Source: Clostridiales bacterium (GTDB lineage: Bacteria; Bacillota; Clostridia; Oscillospirales; Oscillospiraceae). Taken from it: a DNA stretch of 60,444 bases. The notes beneath the pieces were generated by a model. That model had not been told where the DNA came from. It ran no database searches and was given only the letters and a program-made list of their open reading frames with translations. Each line of letters starts with the position of its first letter. Position 1 is the stretch's first letter. The translations under genes were made by a program, and so were the position numbers. Location of the stretch: contig JAAYJC010000009.1 in the NCBI GenBank assembly GCA_012523085.1, positions 1 through 60,444 of the forward strand, read 5' to 3'. This document shows positions 35,098 through 46,393 of this stretch, in pieces.

Positions 35098-36387
35098 TCA
35101 AGAGATAATCTGTCTGAGCCGATGTGTAAATTCGCTTGATGGAAATATAGACCTTTTGATCTGCTCCCAGAAAGAAAGAGGGATCGATGTGTCTACCGGT
35201 ACAGTATCTGAAAATACAAGATCGACCGAGGTTAGTTTTTCTCCGTTCACAAAAACATCCGCCGATCCGACTCTGCTTCCCTTGTTTACGCCGGCGTAGA
35301 CGAATCGCGGCAGTCTGATGTCAACGCTCAGCTTATCGTTATTTTCGAGCAAAAGAGTGACATCCTCCGCTGCGCAAACGCAAACGGATTCAGACATTCC
35401 CGAAATGACATTAAGCTGTGTAATAGTTTCCCCGGCACGAACAGCGCATTCCAGCCGGTAATTTGCGCTCGCCCAATCATACAGGCCGGCATGGTCATTC
35501 CAGTCGTTTGCGTCATTTAGCGTCACACAAATGAGTGTCATGTCGCCCTTATTGGCACAGGTAACCAGCGTGCGGCCCGCAAGGGAGGTATACCCTGTCT
35601 TCACGCCAACCGTATCTTTGTAATTCCACAGCATCTTGTTGTGGTTAACAAATGATTCGCCGCCGATTTTTGCTTCCTTCGTGGATACAATCAGTGCGAA
35701 ATCCTTGTTTTTCATGGCAGCCGCCGTCAACAAAGCCATATCGGCCGCTGTCGAATAATGGTCCCGTTCATCAAGTCCGTGAGGGTTCTTAAATGAAGAA
35801 TGCAGCATGCCGAATTCCTTTGCCTTCTCATTCATCAGTTCGGCAAACTCAGAAACCGATCCGGATGTATGGCAGGCCAAAGCGTAAGCAGCATCGTTCC
35901 CGGACGATAAAAGCAATCCATACAAAAGCTGCCTGATTGTGTACCGGCGGCCTTCCTTTATATTCGAAGAAGATCCCTCGATCAGCGTCCATTCCTTTTT
36001 AATTTCGACTTCATCTTCCAGGCCGCAGTTATCCAAAACGATAAGCGCCGTCATAATCTTCGTTATGCTTGCCACCGGGAGTTTTTCATCCGCATTTTCG
36101 CTGCATAAGACCGTATCGCTGTTTAATTCGTATAAAATGACCGATCGTGCACCTGTTTTCGGGGGCTTATCCGGTATGGCTCCGACATTTTGAAAAAGCA
36201 AAAGGGTAAAAACTAAGCCTATTGCCGTATGTCTGACAACTGCTGAAAATCCCTTTTTTAAAAGCGTTCGTTTTGTCCGGGGCGGCATAAAAACCCCGCC
36301 CGCTCGCTCATGCTCTTCTCGTTTCATGCTTTTAAAATATGCGTGCAGACGCTTTTTGTTCTTCTCCGTCCGTATGCTTTCAATCAT
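35098..36387 (-). CDS. D-alanyl-D-alanine carboxypeptidase (DacF-like penicillin-binding protein 5 family)
   Basis: 429 residues from an ATG overlapping gerW by 4 nt; an inner ATG at 36288 gives a more usual signal peptide (AIGLVFTLLLFQNVGA) and may be the real start. The S11 active-site motifs are all present: SITK in PVASITKIMTALI, SGN in LLSSGNDAAYALA and KTG in GVKTGYTSLAG. The C-terminal beta-rich domain precedes a final amphipathic stretch. The enzyme trims D-Ala from peptidoglycan stem peptides. Placement behind ytfI-gerW recalls DacF, the spore-cortex enzyme, but that is inference. Confidence 0.94.
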   Translation of the reverse strand: MIESIRTEKNKKRLHAYFKSMKREEHERAGGVFMPPRTKRTLLKKGFSAVVRHTAIGLVFTLLLFQNVGAIPDKPPKTGARSVILYELNSDTVLCSENADEKLPVASITKIMTALIVLDNCGLEDEVEIKKEWTLIEGSSSNIKEGRRYTIRQLLYGLLLSSGNDAAYALACHTSGSVSEFAELMNEKAKEFGMLHSSFKNPHGLDERDHYSTAADMALLTAAAMKNKDFALIVSTKEAKIGGESFVNHNKMLWNYKDTVGVKTGYTSLAGRTLVTCANKGDMTLICVTLNDANDWNDHAGLYDWASANYRLECAVRAGETITQLNVISGMSESVCVCAAEDVTLLLENNDKLSVDIRLPRFVYAGVNKGSRVGSADVFVNGEKLTSVDLVFSDTVPVDTSIPLSFWEQIKRSIFPSSEFTHRLRQIIS

Positions 36388-36779
36388 TCATTATCATCTT
36401 TCTTGCCGGACATCATTTCCTTAACTTTGTCGAGAACCTCCGGAACCAGTTCCACAATTCTGTCTATAGCTGTACCCGCAGGCGGATTTACGCTCATCAG
36501 CTTGATCACACCGTCTTTAACCGTGATAAACGCAACGGGAGCAATCGTAACGCCGGCGCCGCTTCCTCCTCCGAAGGCATTGTTCTGACCGGGCTGATGG
36601 TTCTTGGTTTGAAAATCCGAACCGCCTGCCGCAAAGCCAAAGCTGACCTTGGAAATCGGGATCAGCGTAATCCCGTCGGGTGTTGTGATCGGCGCGCCGA
36701 CGATGGTATTGACATCCACCATTTCGCGGATTTTTTTCATCGTGGTTTCCATTAGATCTCCGATAGGATGCTTTTCCAT
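36384..36779 (-). CDS. gerW: GerW/YtfJ-family sporulation protein
   Basis: 131 residues from the ATG at 36779, behind AAAGGA. Conserved parts are MEKHPIGDLMETTMKKI, GAPITTPDGITLIPISKVSFGF, the glycine-rich AFGGGSGAGVTIAPVAFI, and a C-terminal VPEVLDKVKEMM helix. In Bacillus this protein (YtfJ) is needed for spores to respond to several germinants and is made in sporulation. With DUF2953 gene ytfI upstream and the carboxypeptidase downstream it forms a conserved block, marking the host as a likely spore-former. Confidence 0.93.
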   Translation of the reverse strand: MEKHPIGDLMETTMKKIREMVDVNTIVGAPITTPDGITLIPISKVSFGFAAGGSDFQTKNHQPGQNNAFGGGSGAGVTIAPVAFITVKDGVIKLMSVNPPAGTAIDRIVELVPEVLDKVKEMMSGKKDDNE

Positions 36780-36816
36780 GTAATGATCATTCCTTTCGTT
36801 CTGTTCATATTGGGGA

Positions 36817-37395
36817 TTATGCCTTTTGTTTCGATTGCATTTGTTTATATCTATAACCAAAAACAATCACTATATACGGAATCACACGCATCGCTATGGA
36901 CAGCCTGGCCTTGAGATAAACAGAGCTCTCCTTCTCCGTGAAGCTGACGGCAGTTCGCACATCCTTGTTTTTTATGATGAAATTGTTTTCCAAAACCGGC
37001 AGAATCAGACCGGCAGCCGCCGAAGACACGCCGAAAGCCAGAGCGGTATGCGCAGCGTCCTTACCGGCCGCAAGATAGTACAGCGTCAGCTGCTGGATTG
37101 TTATTTTGCGTTTAAGCTTTTCCGAAACATAAGAAAATACGGAGAGAATCTCTCTTACTTTTGTTACCGGACCGCCTTTTTTTATCCTGTCTTCCGGCTC
37201 TTTCGGTGCTTTTGGCTTCTTCTTTTTCCTTTTTACCGATTTTTTTGAGGAGGGATACACTTTAATTTTTATGGGTCCCGCATAAAATAATACACGAAGG
37301 CCATCCTCGGAATATTCAACCCGGACACCGATACGTAATACCATAAAGCAGGCAATGATGATCAAAAGCAAACCGATAACGATCATCCATATCAT
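36817..37395 (-). CDS. ytfI: DUF2953 membrane protein (YtfI-like)
   Basis: 192 residues. One N-terminal membrane segment (about 2-22) precedes a DUF2953 domain, with VRVEYSEDGLRVLFYAGPIKIKVYP. A lysine-rich linker (SVKRKKKKPKAP) and a C-terminal region with ARLSIAMRVIPYIVIVFGY follow. No biochemical role is known. It is regularly linked to ytfJ/gerW, as here, and probably belongs to sporulation. It overlaps scpB by 4 nt. Confidence 0.88.
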   Translation of the reverse strand: MIWMIVIGLLLIIIACFMVLRIGVRVEYSEDGLRVLFYAGPIKIKVYPSSKKSVKRKKKKPKAPKEPEDRIKKGGPVTKVREILSVFSYVSEKLKRKITIQQLTLYYLAAGKDAAHTALAFGVSSAAAGLILPVLENNFIIKNKDVRTAVSFTEKESSVYLKARLSIAMRVIPYIVIVFGYRYKQMQSKQKA

Positions 37396-38000
37396 TTTGG
37401 CATCCTCTCCGGCTCTTGACCGCTGCGCGCTTCCATAAGCCTCAGATTTTCAATCGCATTTTGAATATCGAGCTGTTCATTTTCAAACGAATCCGTTTCT
37501 TTTCCGCCTAACTCCGGTAATTCGCTTAAAGACGAAATGTTGAAGCTTCGCAAAAAGGCATGCGTTGTCTTGAAGATCACAGGTCTTCCCGGTACATCGA
37601 GCTTTCCGCATGGCTCAATGAGTCCCTTTTCAACCAGCAAGTTTACGGTATAAGAGCTGTCAACACCCCTGATTTGTTCAATAAAGGTCCTTGTAACAGG
37701 TTGGTAATACGCTGCGACAGCCAGCACCTCCAATGCTGCGGAAGAGAGCTTCGGGGGTTTTCTTGTTTCCAGCGCTTTTCTGATATAATCATAGTATTCC
37801 GGGGCTGAACATAGTTGGAGCGAATCCTCCAGTTGTAAAAGCCGGATTCCGCGTTGCTCAAATATATACCGGTCTGAAAGCCTTTTTGACGCTTCCAGGA
37901 CCTCTTGCTTGCTCAAATCAAGCAAAGCGCAAAGCCTTGTAATCGGGACCGGTTCTCCGGACGCAAACAGGATTGCTTCAATGATCGGTTCGGTATTCAA
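37392..38000 (-). CDS. scpB: Segregation and condensation protein B
   Basis: 202 residues with two winged-helix domains. The N-terminal EPIIEAILFASGEPVPITRL and the central SAALEVLAVAAYYQPVTRTFIEQIRGV are ScpB hallmarks. ScpB is the kite subunit that dimerises on ScpA and completes the SMC condensin, whose smc gene is at 4-8 kb. It begins directly after the scpA stop. Confidence 0.95.
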   Translation of the reverse strand: MNTEPIIEAILFASGEPVPITRLCALLDLSKQEVLEASKRLSDRYIFEQRGIRLLQLEDSLQLCSAPEYYDYIRKALETRKPPKLSSAALEVLAVAAYYQPVTRTFIEQIRGVDSSYTVNLLVEKGLIEPCGKLDVPGRPVIFKTTHAFLRSFNISSLSELPELGGKETDSFENEQLDIQNAIENLRLMEARSGQEPERMPK

Positions 38001-38762
38001 TTACTCTTCCTCCACAGCCAAAGCGTATGAGGCTATAAATTCTCCGTTTTCTTCATACAAAAGGATATTTCCGCTTTTGCACAGCTCCAAAACCGCCATA
38101 AAGGTTGCCACCAGTTCGGATCGCCCCGAGCAGTCTTCAAATAAAGCGCTGATCTTCACGGCTCCTATGTCCCTGAGCCTGAGCATAATATCCTCAGCCT
38201 TCTCGCCTACCGGGTAAACCAGCCTCACCGGAATCACCATGTTTGCCGGCAGCCTTAACGATTGCGTACCTTTACCCATAATGGCCATCATGGCACTTTT
38301 TAGTTCCGAAATATCGTGCGAATATCTGTACAGACCGTCTTTCTGCAGCGCTTCGGGCGGCTTAACAAAATATAAAAATCCCGCTTCGGCACAGCCGGCT
38401 AATTCCGCCGCAACCCGCTTGATCTTTTGGTAATTTTCTTTGTGCATGAGTTCTTCAAGAGAATTCTGAAGCGCTTCGAGTTCCGTTATTTCCGTCTGAT
38501 CTCCCGCCAGAAGTGTTTTCGCCTTGATATAAGTCAGATGCGAGGCCATTATGATAAATTCACTGGCTATTTCCAGGTCCATCTGTTTCATTTCGTCCAG
38601 ATACTGAAGATACTGCTCCAATATAAGCGATATCTGGATATCCTTTATCTCAATCTTGTTTTTACTCAACAGATGTAAAATCAAAACCAAAGGGCCTTCA
38701 AAATCTTCGGCTATGTCCTTTGATTTGATAACACCTTCCAGCTTGAATGTGGGATTGTCCAT
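38001..38762 (-). CDS. scpA: Segregation and condensation protein A
   Basis: 253 residues from the ATG at 38762, which has GAGG at 6-nt spacing. The kleisin N-terminus contains DFEGPLVLILHLLSKNKIEI, followed by LEIASEFIIMASHLTYIKAKTLL; the winged-helix C-terminus is about 180-253. ScpA bridges the two SMC heads. It is 13 nt downstream of the M50 protease gene and adjoins scpB. Confidence 0.95.
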   Translation of the reverse strand: MDNPTFKLEGVIKSKDIAEDFEGPLVLILHLLSKNKIEIKDIQISLILEQYLQYLDEMKQMDLEIASEFIIMASHLTYIKAKTLLAGDQTEITELEALQNSLEELMHKENYQKIKRVAAELAGCAEAGFLYFVKPPEALQKDGLYRYSHDISELKSAMMAIMGKGTQSLRLPANMVIPVRLVYPVGEKAEDIMLRLRDIGAVKISALFEDCSGRSELVATFMAVLELCKSGNILLYEENGEFIASYALAVEEE

Positions 38763-38775
38763 GTAAACCTCACAA

Positions 38776-39459
38776 TTACTTAAACAAACCGGCCAGATCA
38801 TAACCGGCCTGATAAAAGATGCTCAGCTTTTCCAATACAAAAGTAAACACCATATCCAGTGGTTTGCCGAGTATGCCCGAAAGCATCAGTGCAATGATCA
38901 GGAACATACCATATCGTTCATACCGCATAAGCTTTAAATACGCGCTGTCGGGCAAAAACGAAAGCAGAATTTTGGAACCATCCAGCGGAGGAATCGGGAT
39001 CAGGTTGAATATGCCGAGAAACATGCTCAAGGTCGCTGTCATACGAAGAAACGCCAGCGCTGTTTTTCCGACCGCTCCGATAATCAAAGCTCTAAATAAA
39101 AGACCTATTATGAATAACAGCAGACAGGAAAGGAGCATATTGGATAAAGGCCCAGCCAAAGCGGTCAGCGCCATATCACGCTTCGGGTTTTTGAAATTCC
39201 GCATATCCACCGATACCGGCTTCGCCCAGCCGACCCGGAATACAACCAGCATAATCAGCCCGATGGGGTCAATATGCCTCAGCGGATTAAGCGAGATTCT
39301 TTTTTGCCGCTTCGCCGTTTTGTCGCCCAAAACATAAGATGCCAGCCCGTGAAATGCTTCATGCACGCTGACACAGATAAGAGCCGGGACGACCCACATC
39401 AGCAGATTGATCAGATAAGACCAATTCAGGTTTCTAAAGACTGTATTCAACGTTTCCAT
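38776..39459 (-). CDS. Site-2-type membrane metalloprotease (M50)
   Basis: 227 residues with several membrane segments. The zinc motif HEAFH is in ICVSVHEAFHGLASYVLGD (HExxH), and the third ligand region is FNLIPIPPLDGSKIL, as in YwhC-type proteins. They cleave substrates inside the membrane, but this short subgroup has no confirmed substrate. It lies next to scpA, a standard neighbour in Firmicutes. Confidence 0.92.
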   Translation of the reverse strand: METLNTVFRNLNWSYLINLLMWVVPALICVSVHEAFHGLASYVLGDKTAKRQKRISLNPLRHIDPIGLIMLVVFRVGWAKPVSVDMRNFKNPKRDMALTALAGPLSNMLLSCLLLFIIGLLFRALIIGAVGKTALAFLRMTATLSMFLGIFNLIPIPPLDGSKILLSFLPDSAYLKLMRYERYGMFLIIALMLSGILGKPLDMVFTFVLEKLSIFYQAGYDLAGLFK

Positions 39460-39492
39460 TTTTCCTCATCGGTTCGTATAAGAGGGTTAAAA

Positions 39493-40089
39493 CTAAATAA
39501 ACCCTTCTATCCATTCGATCAGTTCCTCCCGCCCGGTCCCTTTTCGGGCAGAAAACGGTAATGGCGGATTATCGCTTTTAAGGCCGAGCGTTTGTGAGAT
39601 AATCTCAAGGCAGCTGTCAAGTTCCCCGGCGGGTACCTTATCCGCTTTGTTTGATACCGCAAGAAACGGGCATCCGGCTTTTTTAAACCAGTCGGCCATG
39701 ACCTGATCGTCCTGAGTCGGCGGATGCCTGATGTCGACAATCAGCACGCCGGCCGTAATCAGGTCCGGCTCGCTGAAATAATGCCCCATTAGCTTAGCCC
39801 AACGCCGCTTTTCTTCCGCCGAAACCTTGGCATACCCATAGCCCGGAAGATCAACAAAATAAACCGATCCGTCAATCAGAAAATAATTGATATGCGCTGT
39901 CTTTCCGGGAGATGAGCTGATTCTCGCCATACTTTTTCTATTCAGCAGTCTATTGATCACGGACGATTTTCCGACATTTGATCTTCCGGCAAAAACGAAC
40001 TGCGGGCGTCCGTCTCTGAGGAAACCACCGTCGCCTTTTAAAGCGCCGTCCGCAACAGAACGGATAAATTCCACATTGTTCAGATTCAC
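39493..40089 (-). CDS. engB: Ribosome-assembly GTPase EngB/YsxC
   Basis: 198 residues from a GTG at 40089, chosen because GGAG lies 8 nt upstream and the result begins NLNNVEFIRSVAD; an ATG at 40113 would add eight residues. GTPase motifs are AGRSNVGKSSVINRL (G1), DLPGYGYAKV (G3) and SNKADK (G4). EngB is essential for late assembly of the 50S subunit. It lies between ispF (16 nt upstream) and the M50 protease gene. Confidence 0.95.
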   Translation of the reverse strand: MNLNNVEFIRSVADGALKGDGGFLRDGRPQFVFAGRSNVGKSSVINRLLNRKSMARISSSPGKTAHINYFLIDGSVYFVDLPGYGYAKVSAEEKRRWAKLMGHYFSEPDLITAGVLIVDIRHPPTQDDQVMADWFKKAGCPFLAVSNKADKVPAGELDSCLEIISQTLGLKSDNPPLPFSARKGTGREELIEWIEGFI

Positions 40090-40105
40090 TTTTCTTGCTC
40101 CTGTC

Positions 40106-40600
40106 TTATGCATCGCGGTCAGTTTTAACCCTCTTCAGCAGCACAATCGCCTGCGCCGCCATACCTTCACCGGAACCTGTAAACCCCATGCCCTCTTCCG
40201 TCGTCGCCTTGACACTGACATTTCTAATATCCGTGCCAAGCGCTCCGGCAATGTTCTCTTTCATCTTGCCTATGTATCCGAACAGCTTCGGATGCTGAGC
40301 CAGTATCGTCATATCCGCGTTTTGGACAAAAAAGCCTTCTTTTTGAATCAACATGAGTACCCGTCCCAGCAAAACTATGCTGTTGATGTTCTTGAATTCC
40401 GCACCGGTGTCCGGAAAATGACTTCCGATGTCCCCGAGGGCTGCTGCACCGAGAAGCGCGTCTATCAAGGCATGCACAAGAACATCCGCATCGGAGTGTC
40501 CTTTAAGGCCGCTGTCGTACGGTATCTCAACACCGCCCAAAATCAACCTGCGTCCCTTTTCGAGCCGGTGCGCATCATATCCCTGTCCGATCCTGTACAC
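40106..40600 (-). CDS. ispF: 2-C-methyl-D-erythritol 2,4-cyclodiphosphate synthase
   Basis: 164 residues of normal IspF length. The metal site is in GQGYDAHRL and the substrate loop in GHSDADVLVHALIDALLGAA; the SVKATTEEGMGFTGSGEG stretch contacts the cytidine part. IspF makes the cyclic diphosphate of the MEP isoprenoid pathway. It lies 67 nt behind ispD, whose pathway it shares; the last pathway enzyme is the ispH fusion at 28.6 kb. Confidence 0.96.
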   Translation of the reverse strand: MYRIGQGYDAHRLEKGRRLILGGVEIPYDSGLKGHSDADVLVHALIDALLGAAALGDIGSHFPDTGAEFKNINSIVLLGRVLMLIQKEGFFVQNADMTILAQHPKLFGYIGKMKENIAGALGTDIRNVSVKATTEEGMGFTGSGEGMAAQAIVLLKRVKTDRDA

Positions 40601-40667
40601 AATACTCCTCTTTTCGATGCCTGTCTTTCATTGGCAATCCAAATCAACGGTCCCGGCCTTTTACGAA

Positions 40668-41420
40668 TTAGGTCTGTTTTTCGTCAACCGCTAAACGGTT
40701 TAGCAAAATCGCCTCCGCTGTCGTAAGGTCTTCGGGAAATGTAACTTTTATGTTATCATAAGATCCATTAATCACCTTAACGCTAAAGCCTAATCGTTCC
40801 ACAGCCATGCTGTCGTCGGTGATCGATATGTTTTTTTGTAAAGCGTCCGTCAATGCCGCTTTGATCAGTTCAGCCTTGAAGACCTGCGGTGTTTGTGCTG
40901 CATACAGCTTTTCTCTCTCGAGTGTTGCCGAAACCTTTCCGCCTGCAACCGTCTTGATCGTATCCTTGACCGGGATGGCAGGAATGGCTGATCCGAAGAC
41001 GGCTGCCGCATGAATGGCATCCGAGATGATCTTTTGCGAAACAAGAGGCCGCGCGCCGTCGTGTACGGCAATCAGTTTGGCCTTCTGTGAAACCTCTGTG
41101 GCACCCATAAGCGCGGAATTTTGCCTGGTCTCTCCGCCGCGTACAACGCATTTAGCCTTGCTGATGCCATAAAGCTTGACTATCTCTCCGACTTTTGCGA
41201 TCATATCCGGTTTGGTCACGATGACGATTTCGTCTACCTGTGGGTTGTCCTCAAAAGCCTTGAGGCTGTGCGCGAGCAGCGGGGCACCGCCTAAAAGAGC
41301 AAAGAGCTTGTCTTCACCATTCATTCTGCTGCTATTTCCTGCCGCAACGATCACAGCGCCAACAAAAGGTCTTATGCCCTCGGCATCCTTAACGCCGAAG
41401 AGCTTCTTTAATAAACCCAT
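40668..41420 (-). CDS. ispD: 2-C-methyl-D-erythritol 4-phosphate cytidylyltransferase
   Basis: 250 residues, slightly longer than average because of about 20 residues (MGLLKKLFGVKDAEGIRPF) before the nucleotidyltransferase core. That core begins VIVAAGNSSRMNGEDK. Later motifs are AVHDGARPLVS and AAQTPQVFKAELI, with ITDDSMAVERLG near the end. It couples CTP to methylerythritol phosphate in the MEP pathway. The extra N-terminus is basic and of unknown purpose. It is followed by ispF. Confidence 0.95.
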   Translation of the reverse strand: MGLLKKLFGVKDAEGIRPFVGAVIVAAGNSSRMNGEDKLFALLGGAPLLAHSLKAFEDNPQVDEIVIVTKPDMIAKVGEIVKLYGISKAKCVVRGGETRQNSALMGATEVSQKAKLIAVHDGARPLVSQKIISDAIHAAAVFGSAIPAIPVKDTIKTVAGGKVSATLEREKLYAAQTPQVFKAELIKAALTDALQKNISITDDSMAVERLGFSVKVINGSYDNIKVTFPEDLTTAEAILLNRLAVDEKQT

Positions 41421-41588
41421 TGAACGTCTCCCTTACGCCGCCTTATCCATTCCGACTGTGATAGGTACCACTCATAAACTTTTCATTAGAAAGGTTTGTT
41501 TATGAATTGCTGTTTATAGTTAATTGGGGCGCCCTGAACTCATCTTCATGGCTGCCCCCGCATATATCTTATTCATCCGTTCCGGATA

Positions 41589-42065
41589 TTAAGCCAAAGC
41601 CTGAATAATTTTCTCCTCGATATCTTCATAATTGGAACTGGTCGACAAAACGATTTCGGATATCAGAATCTGCTTTGCGGACCTCAGCATTTTCCGCTCT
41701 CCCGTAGAAAGGCCCTTGTCGTTGTCTCTTGCCATGAGCCCTTTTACGACTCTTGCCACTTCCATCAGATCCCCGCTTTTTATGCGAAGCATATTTTCAC
41801 GGTATCTTCTGTTCCAATTCTGCGTCATGTCAATCTCAATTTCGGGAAGCGCTTCCATCAAGGAATCTGCTTCATCCGGTTTAATGATTGGTCTCACACC
41901 AATTTCGCTGCAGTTCGCTGTCGGTATCATGACCAGCATTCCACCCACGGGGATCTTGAACATATAATATTGTCGAACGGTTCCGTTGATGCTTTTCTCC
42001 TCTATACTGTCAATTATTCCCGCACCATGCATCGGGTGCGCAATCATGTCTCCTACCCTGAACAT
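41589..42065 (-). CDS. CarD-family RNA polymerase-binding regulator
   Basis: 158 residues. The N-terminal CarD/CdnL Tudor-like domain starts FRVGDMIAHPMHGAGIIDSI, the part that binds the RNA polymerase beta subunit. The C-terminal helical domain (NWNRRYRENMLRIKSGDLMEVARVV) binds promoter DNA. Such proteins stabilise or regulate open promoter complexes, often of rRNA genes. It has a good promoter of its own (TTGCTA, 17 nt, TATAAT) and lies between ispD and the tuf terminator. Confidence 0.93.
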   Translation of the reverse strand: MFRVGDMIAHPMHGAGIIDSIEEKSINGTVRQYYMFKIPVGGMLVMIPTANCSEIGVRPIIKPDEADSLMEALPEIEIDMTQNWNRRYRENMLRIKSGDLMEVARVVKGLMARDNDKGLSTGERKMLRSAKQILISEIVLSTSSNYEDIEEKIIQALA

Positions 42066-42154
42066 TATTTACTTCCTTCCAAAACCTCGCTTAAGTGACT
42101 TTTTCATGCCAAAATGCTGATCGAAAACGCGAAATGACACAAATCTTCTCTTTT

Positions 42155-42183
42155 ATTATAAACACTTTTCCTTGATTTAGCAA
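42155..42183 (-). promoter_or_regulatory. Sigma-A-type promoter for carD
   Basis: Minus-strand TTGCTA (42178-42183), a 17-nt spacer, TATAAT (42155-42160). The start point near 42148 leaves about 83 nt of leader. A CCTTG/CAAGG inverted repeat overlaps the -35 region. Confidence 0.7.
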
Positions 42184-42282
42184 GGAAAATCGGAAAAAGA
42201 TTTGCTTGAGCCTTCGCTCTGCTTTATGCAATATCCCTATTTACACATTAACACACTATCTGCAATAGCGCATAATCAAATT

Positions 42283-42323
42283 AAAAACCGGACGGAATCT
42301 TAAATAAGCTCCGTCCGGTTTTT
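42283..42323 (-). terminator. Rho-independent terminator of tuf
   Basis: A 14-bp perfect stem (AAAAACCGGACGGA with TCCGTCCGGTTTTT, loop 13) begins 16 nt after the tuf stop. On the minus strand it ends in TTTTTAATTTG. It closes the str operon and separates it from carD. Confidence 0.88.
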
Positions 42324-42338
42324 CTGCAATTCAGATAT

Positions 42339-43538
42339 TCAGATTTGGATAACAACGCCGGAACCGACGGTTCTTCCACCTTCGCGGATGGCGAAACGCA
42401 GGCCGTTTTCTATTGCGATCGGCGTAATGAGCTCTACATCCATTTCGATGTTGTCGCCAGGCATACACATTTCAACGCCTTCGGGCAGTGTAATGACGCC
42501 GGTAACGTCGGTTGTACGGAAATAGAACTGGGGTCTGTAGTTATTGAAAAACGGGGTGTGACGTCCGCCCTCTTCCTGCTTGAGAACGTAAACCTGACCC
42601 TTGAACTTTGTCAGAGGTTTGATGCTGCCGGGCTTGGCAAGAACCTGTCCGCGTTCCACTTCGTTTTTCGCGACACCGCGCAGAAGCGTTCCGACATTGT
42701 CGCCGGCCTCAGCAAAGTCCAGTGTTTTGTGGAACATTTCGGTTCCCGTAACAACGGTCTTTCTTGTGGGCTTGATGCCTACGATCTCGACCTCGTCGCC
42801 GATTTTGACTTTCCCGCGCTCTACACGGCCGGTTGTTACGGTGCCGCGCCCTGTGATTGTGAAAACGTCCTCTACGGGCATAAGGAACGGAAGATCGGAA
42901 GCACGTTCAGGGGTAGCAATATACGAGTCGACATTCTGCATCAGCTCAACGATCGGTGCGTATTCGGGCGCACTTATATCGGTGGATTCGCATTCAAGAG
43001 CCTTCAATGCGCTGCCTCTGATAATCGGAATGTCATCTCCCGGAAACTCGTACTTTGTCAATAGTTCACGGATTTCCATTTCGACAAGCTCAAGCAGTTC
43101 TTCGTCGTCAACCTGATCAACCTTGTTCATAAAAACGACTATATAGGGAACACCGACCTGACGGGCAAGCAAAATGTGCTCTCTCGTCTGGGCCATAGGA
43201 CCGTCGGAAGCGGCAATAACAAGGATTGCGCCATCCATCTGCGCCGCGCCGGTAATCATGTTCTTTATATAGTCGGCGTGACCCGGGCAGTCGACATGAG
43301 CATAATGGCGTGTTGCCGTCTGATACTCGACATGAGAGGTGTTGATCGTGATACCGCGCGCTCTTTCCTCCGGCGCCTTGTCAATCATGTCGTAAGCGGT
43401 GAACTTAGCGCTCTCAGGATCCTGCAGCGCGAGAACTTTGGTAATTGCGGCCGTAAGCGTCGTTTTACCATGGTCGATGTGACCGATGGTTCCGATGTTT
43501 ATGTGCGGCTTAGTTCTCTCGAACTTTTGTTTGGCCAT
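42339..43538 (-). CDS. tuf: Elongation factor Tu
   Basis: 399 residues. GTPase motifs are GHIDHGKT at residues 19-26, [18 protein letters not shown] (switch II) and [10 protein letters not shown]. Domains 2 and 3 follow with the typical [19 protein letters not shown]-Tu delivers aminoacyl-tRNA to the ribosome. It closes the str operon behind fusA, but a separate promoter (TTGCAA, 17 nt, TAGAAT) sits in the 97-nt gap. A strong GAGGAGG precedes the start. Confidence 0.99.
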   Translation of the reverse strand: MAKQKFERTKPHINIGTIGHIDHGKTTLTAAITKVLALQDPESAKFTAYDMIDKAPEERARGITINTSHVEYQTATRHYAHVDCPGHADYIKNMITGAAQMDGAILVIAASDGPMAQTREHILLARQVGVPYIVVFMNKVDQVDDEELLELVEMEIRELLTKYEFPGDDIPIIRGSALKALECESTDISAPEYAPIVELMQNVDSYIATPERASDLPFLMPVEDVFTITGRGTVTTGRVERGKVKIGDEVEIVGIKPTRKTVVTGTEMFHKTLDFAEAGDNVGTLLRGVAKNEVERGQVLAKPGSIKPLTKFKGQVYVLKQEEGGRHTPFFNNYRPQFYFRTTDVTGVITLPEGVEMCMPGDNIEMDVELITPIAIENGLRFAIREGGRTVGSGVVIQI

Positions 43539-43592
43539 TTTGTTTATCCTCCTCTTTATTAAGAAGCTTTTGTTTTGTTATATTGTGCGGAT

Positions 43593-43621
43593 ATTCTACC
43601 GCATTTCGGTATTTATTGCAA
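43593..43621 (-). promoter_or_regulatory. Internal promoter for tuf
   Basis: Minus-strand TTGCAA (43616-43621), a 17-nt spacer, TAGAAT (43593-43598), located between the fusA stop and tuf. It would boost tuf above the rest of the operon. Confidence 0.6.
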
Positions 43622-43635
43622 GTTCAATTTGCTGA

Positions 43636-45711
<2,076 letters not shown>

Positions 45712-45742
45712 TTCTTTTCTCCAATACTTCTACTGCTGCTTT

Positions 45743-46213
45743 TTACCAGCGATAATGCGCAAAAGCTCTGTTGGATTCGGCCATCTTATGCGTATCTTCA
45801 CGTTTTTTGACCGAGCTACCGAGATTGTTGCTTGCATCCATGATTTCGCCGGACAGTCTTTCCTTCATTGTTTTTTCGTTGCGGCTTCTGGAATAGTTCG
45901 TCAGCCAGCGCAATCCCAATGTCTGCCGCCTTTCGGCTCTGACTTCAATGGGGACCTGGTAGGTCGCACCGCCGACGCGGCGGGCCTTGACTTCCAGAGA
46001 CGGCATAATATTCTCCATTGCCTGAATAAACACGTCGAGAGGCGATTTGTTTGTCTTGGCGGAAATGATATCAAAGGCGTCATAAACGACCTTTTGGGCG
46101 ACGCCCTTTTTCCCGTCAAGCATAATGCTGTTTATCAGTTTGGTTACCAGAACCGAATTGTAAACAGGATCAGGTAAAATCTCTCTTTTGGGAACGTTAC
46201 CTCTTCTGGGCAC
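45743..46213 (-). CDS. rpsG: 30S ribosomal protein S7
   Basis: 156 residues from a GTG at 46213 with GGAGG at 8-nt spacing; a methionine 18 nt further upstream is less likely since that ATG overlaps the Shine-Dalgarno. It starts [19 protein letters not shown], the S7 N-terminus, and ends [10 protein letters not shown]7 nucleates assembly of the 30S head and binds near the mRNA exit. In the operon it follows rpsL after 180 nt, which hold two hairpins. Confidence 0.97.
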   Translation of the reverse strand: MPRRGNVPKREILPDPVYNSVLVTKLINSIMLDGKKGVAQKVVYDAFDIISAKTNKSPLDVFIQAMENIMPSLEVKARRVGGATYQVPIEVRAERRQTLGLRWLTNYSRSRNEKTMKERLSGEIMDASNNLGSSVKKREDTHKMAESNRAFAHYRW

Positions 46214-46335
46214 AATACTTCCCTCCTTCATATCTTGATTTCATAGGTACTCGAAATACGGCGGAACTTCCCCGCCGTTCCCGTCCATGCCCCGAAGCCG
46301 GTATATGTTCTATGCCTGCCTGCGCCTTTAAAGCG

Positions 46336-46388
46336 AAATAAGCATATATATATGTGCATCGGGGCTGCGGGGTGTACCCCCCGCTCCG
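46336..46388 (-). other. Hairpins between rpsL and rpsG
   Basis: A GC-rich stem (46360-46388: GCGGGG with CCCCGC plus outer pairs) starts just behind the rpsL stop. It is followed on the minus strand by an AT-rich near-palindrome centred on ATATATATAT. No T tract follows, so this is more likely a processing, stability or translational control site than a terminator. Confidence 0.5.
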
Positions 46389-46393
46389 AAGGT

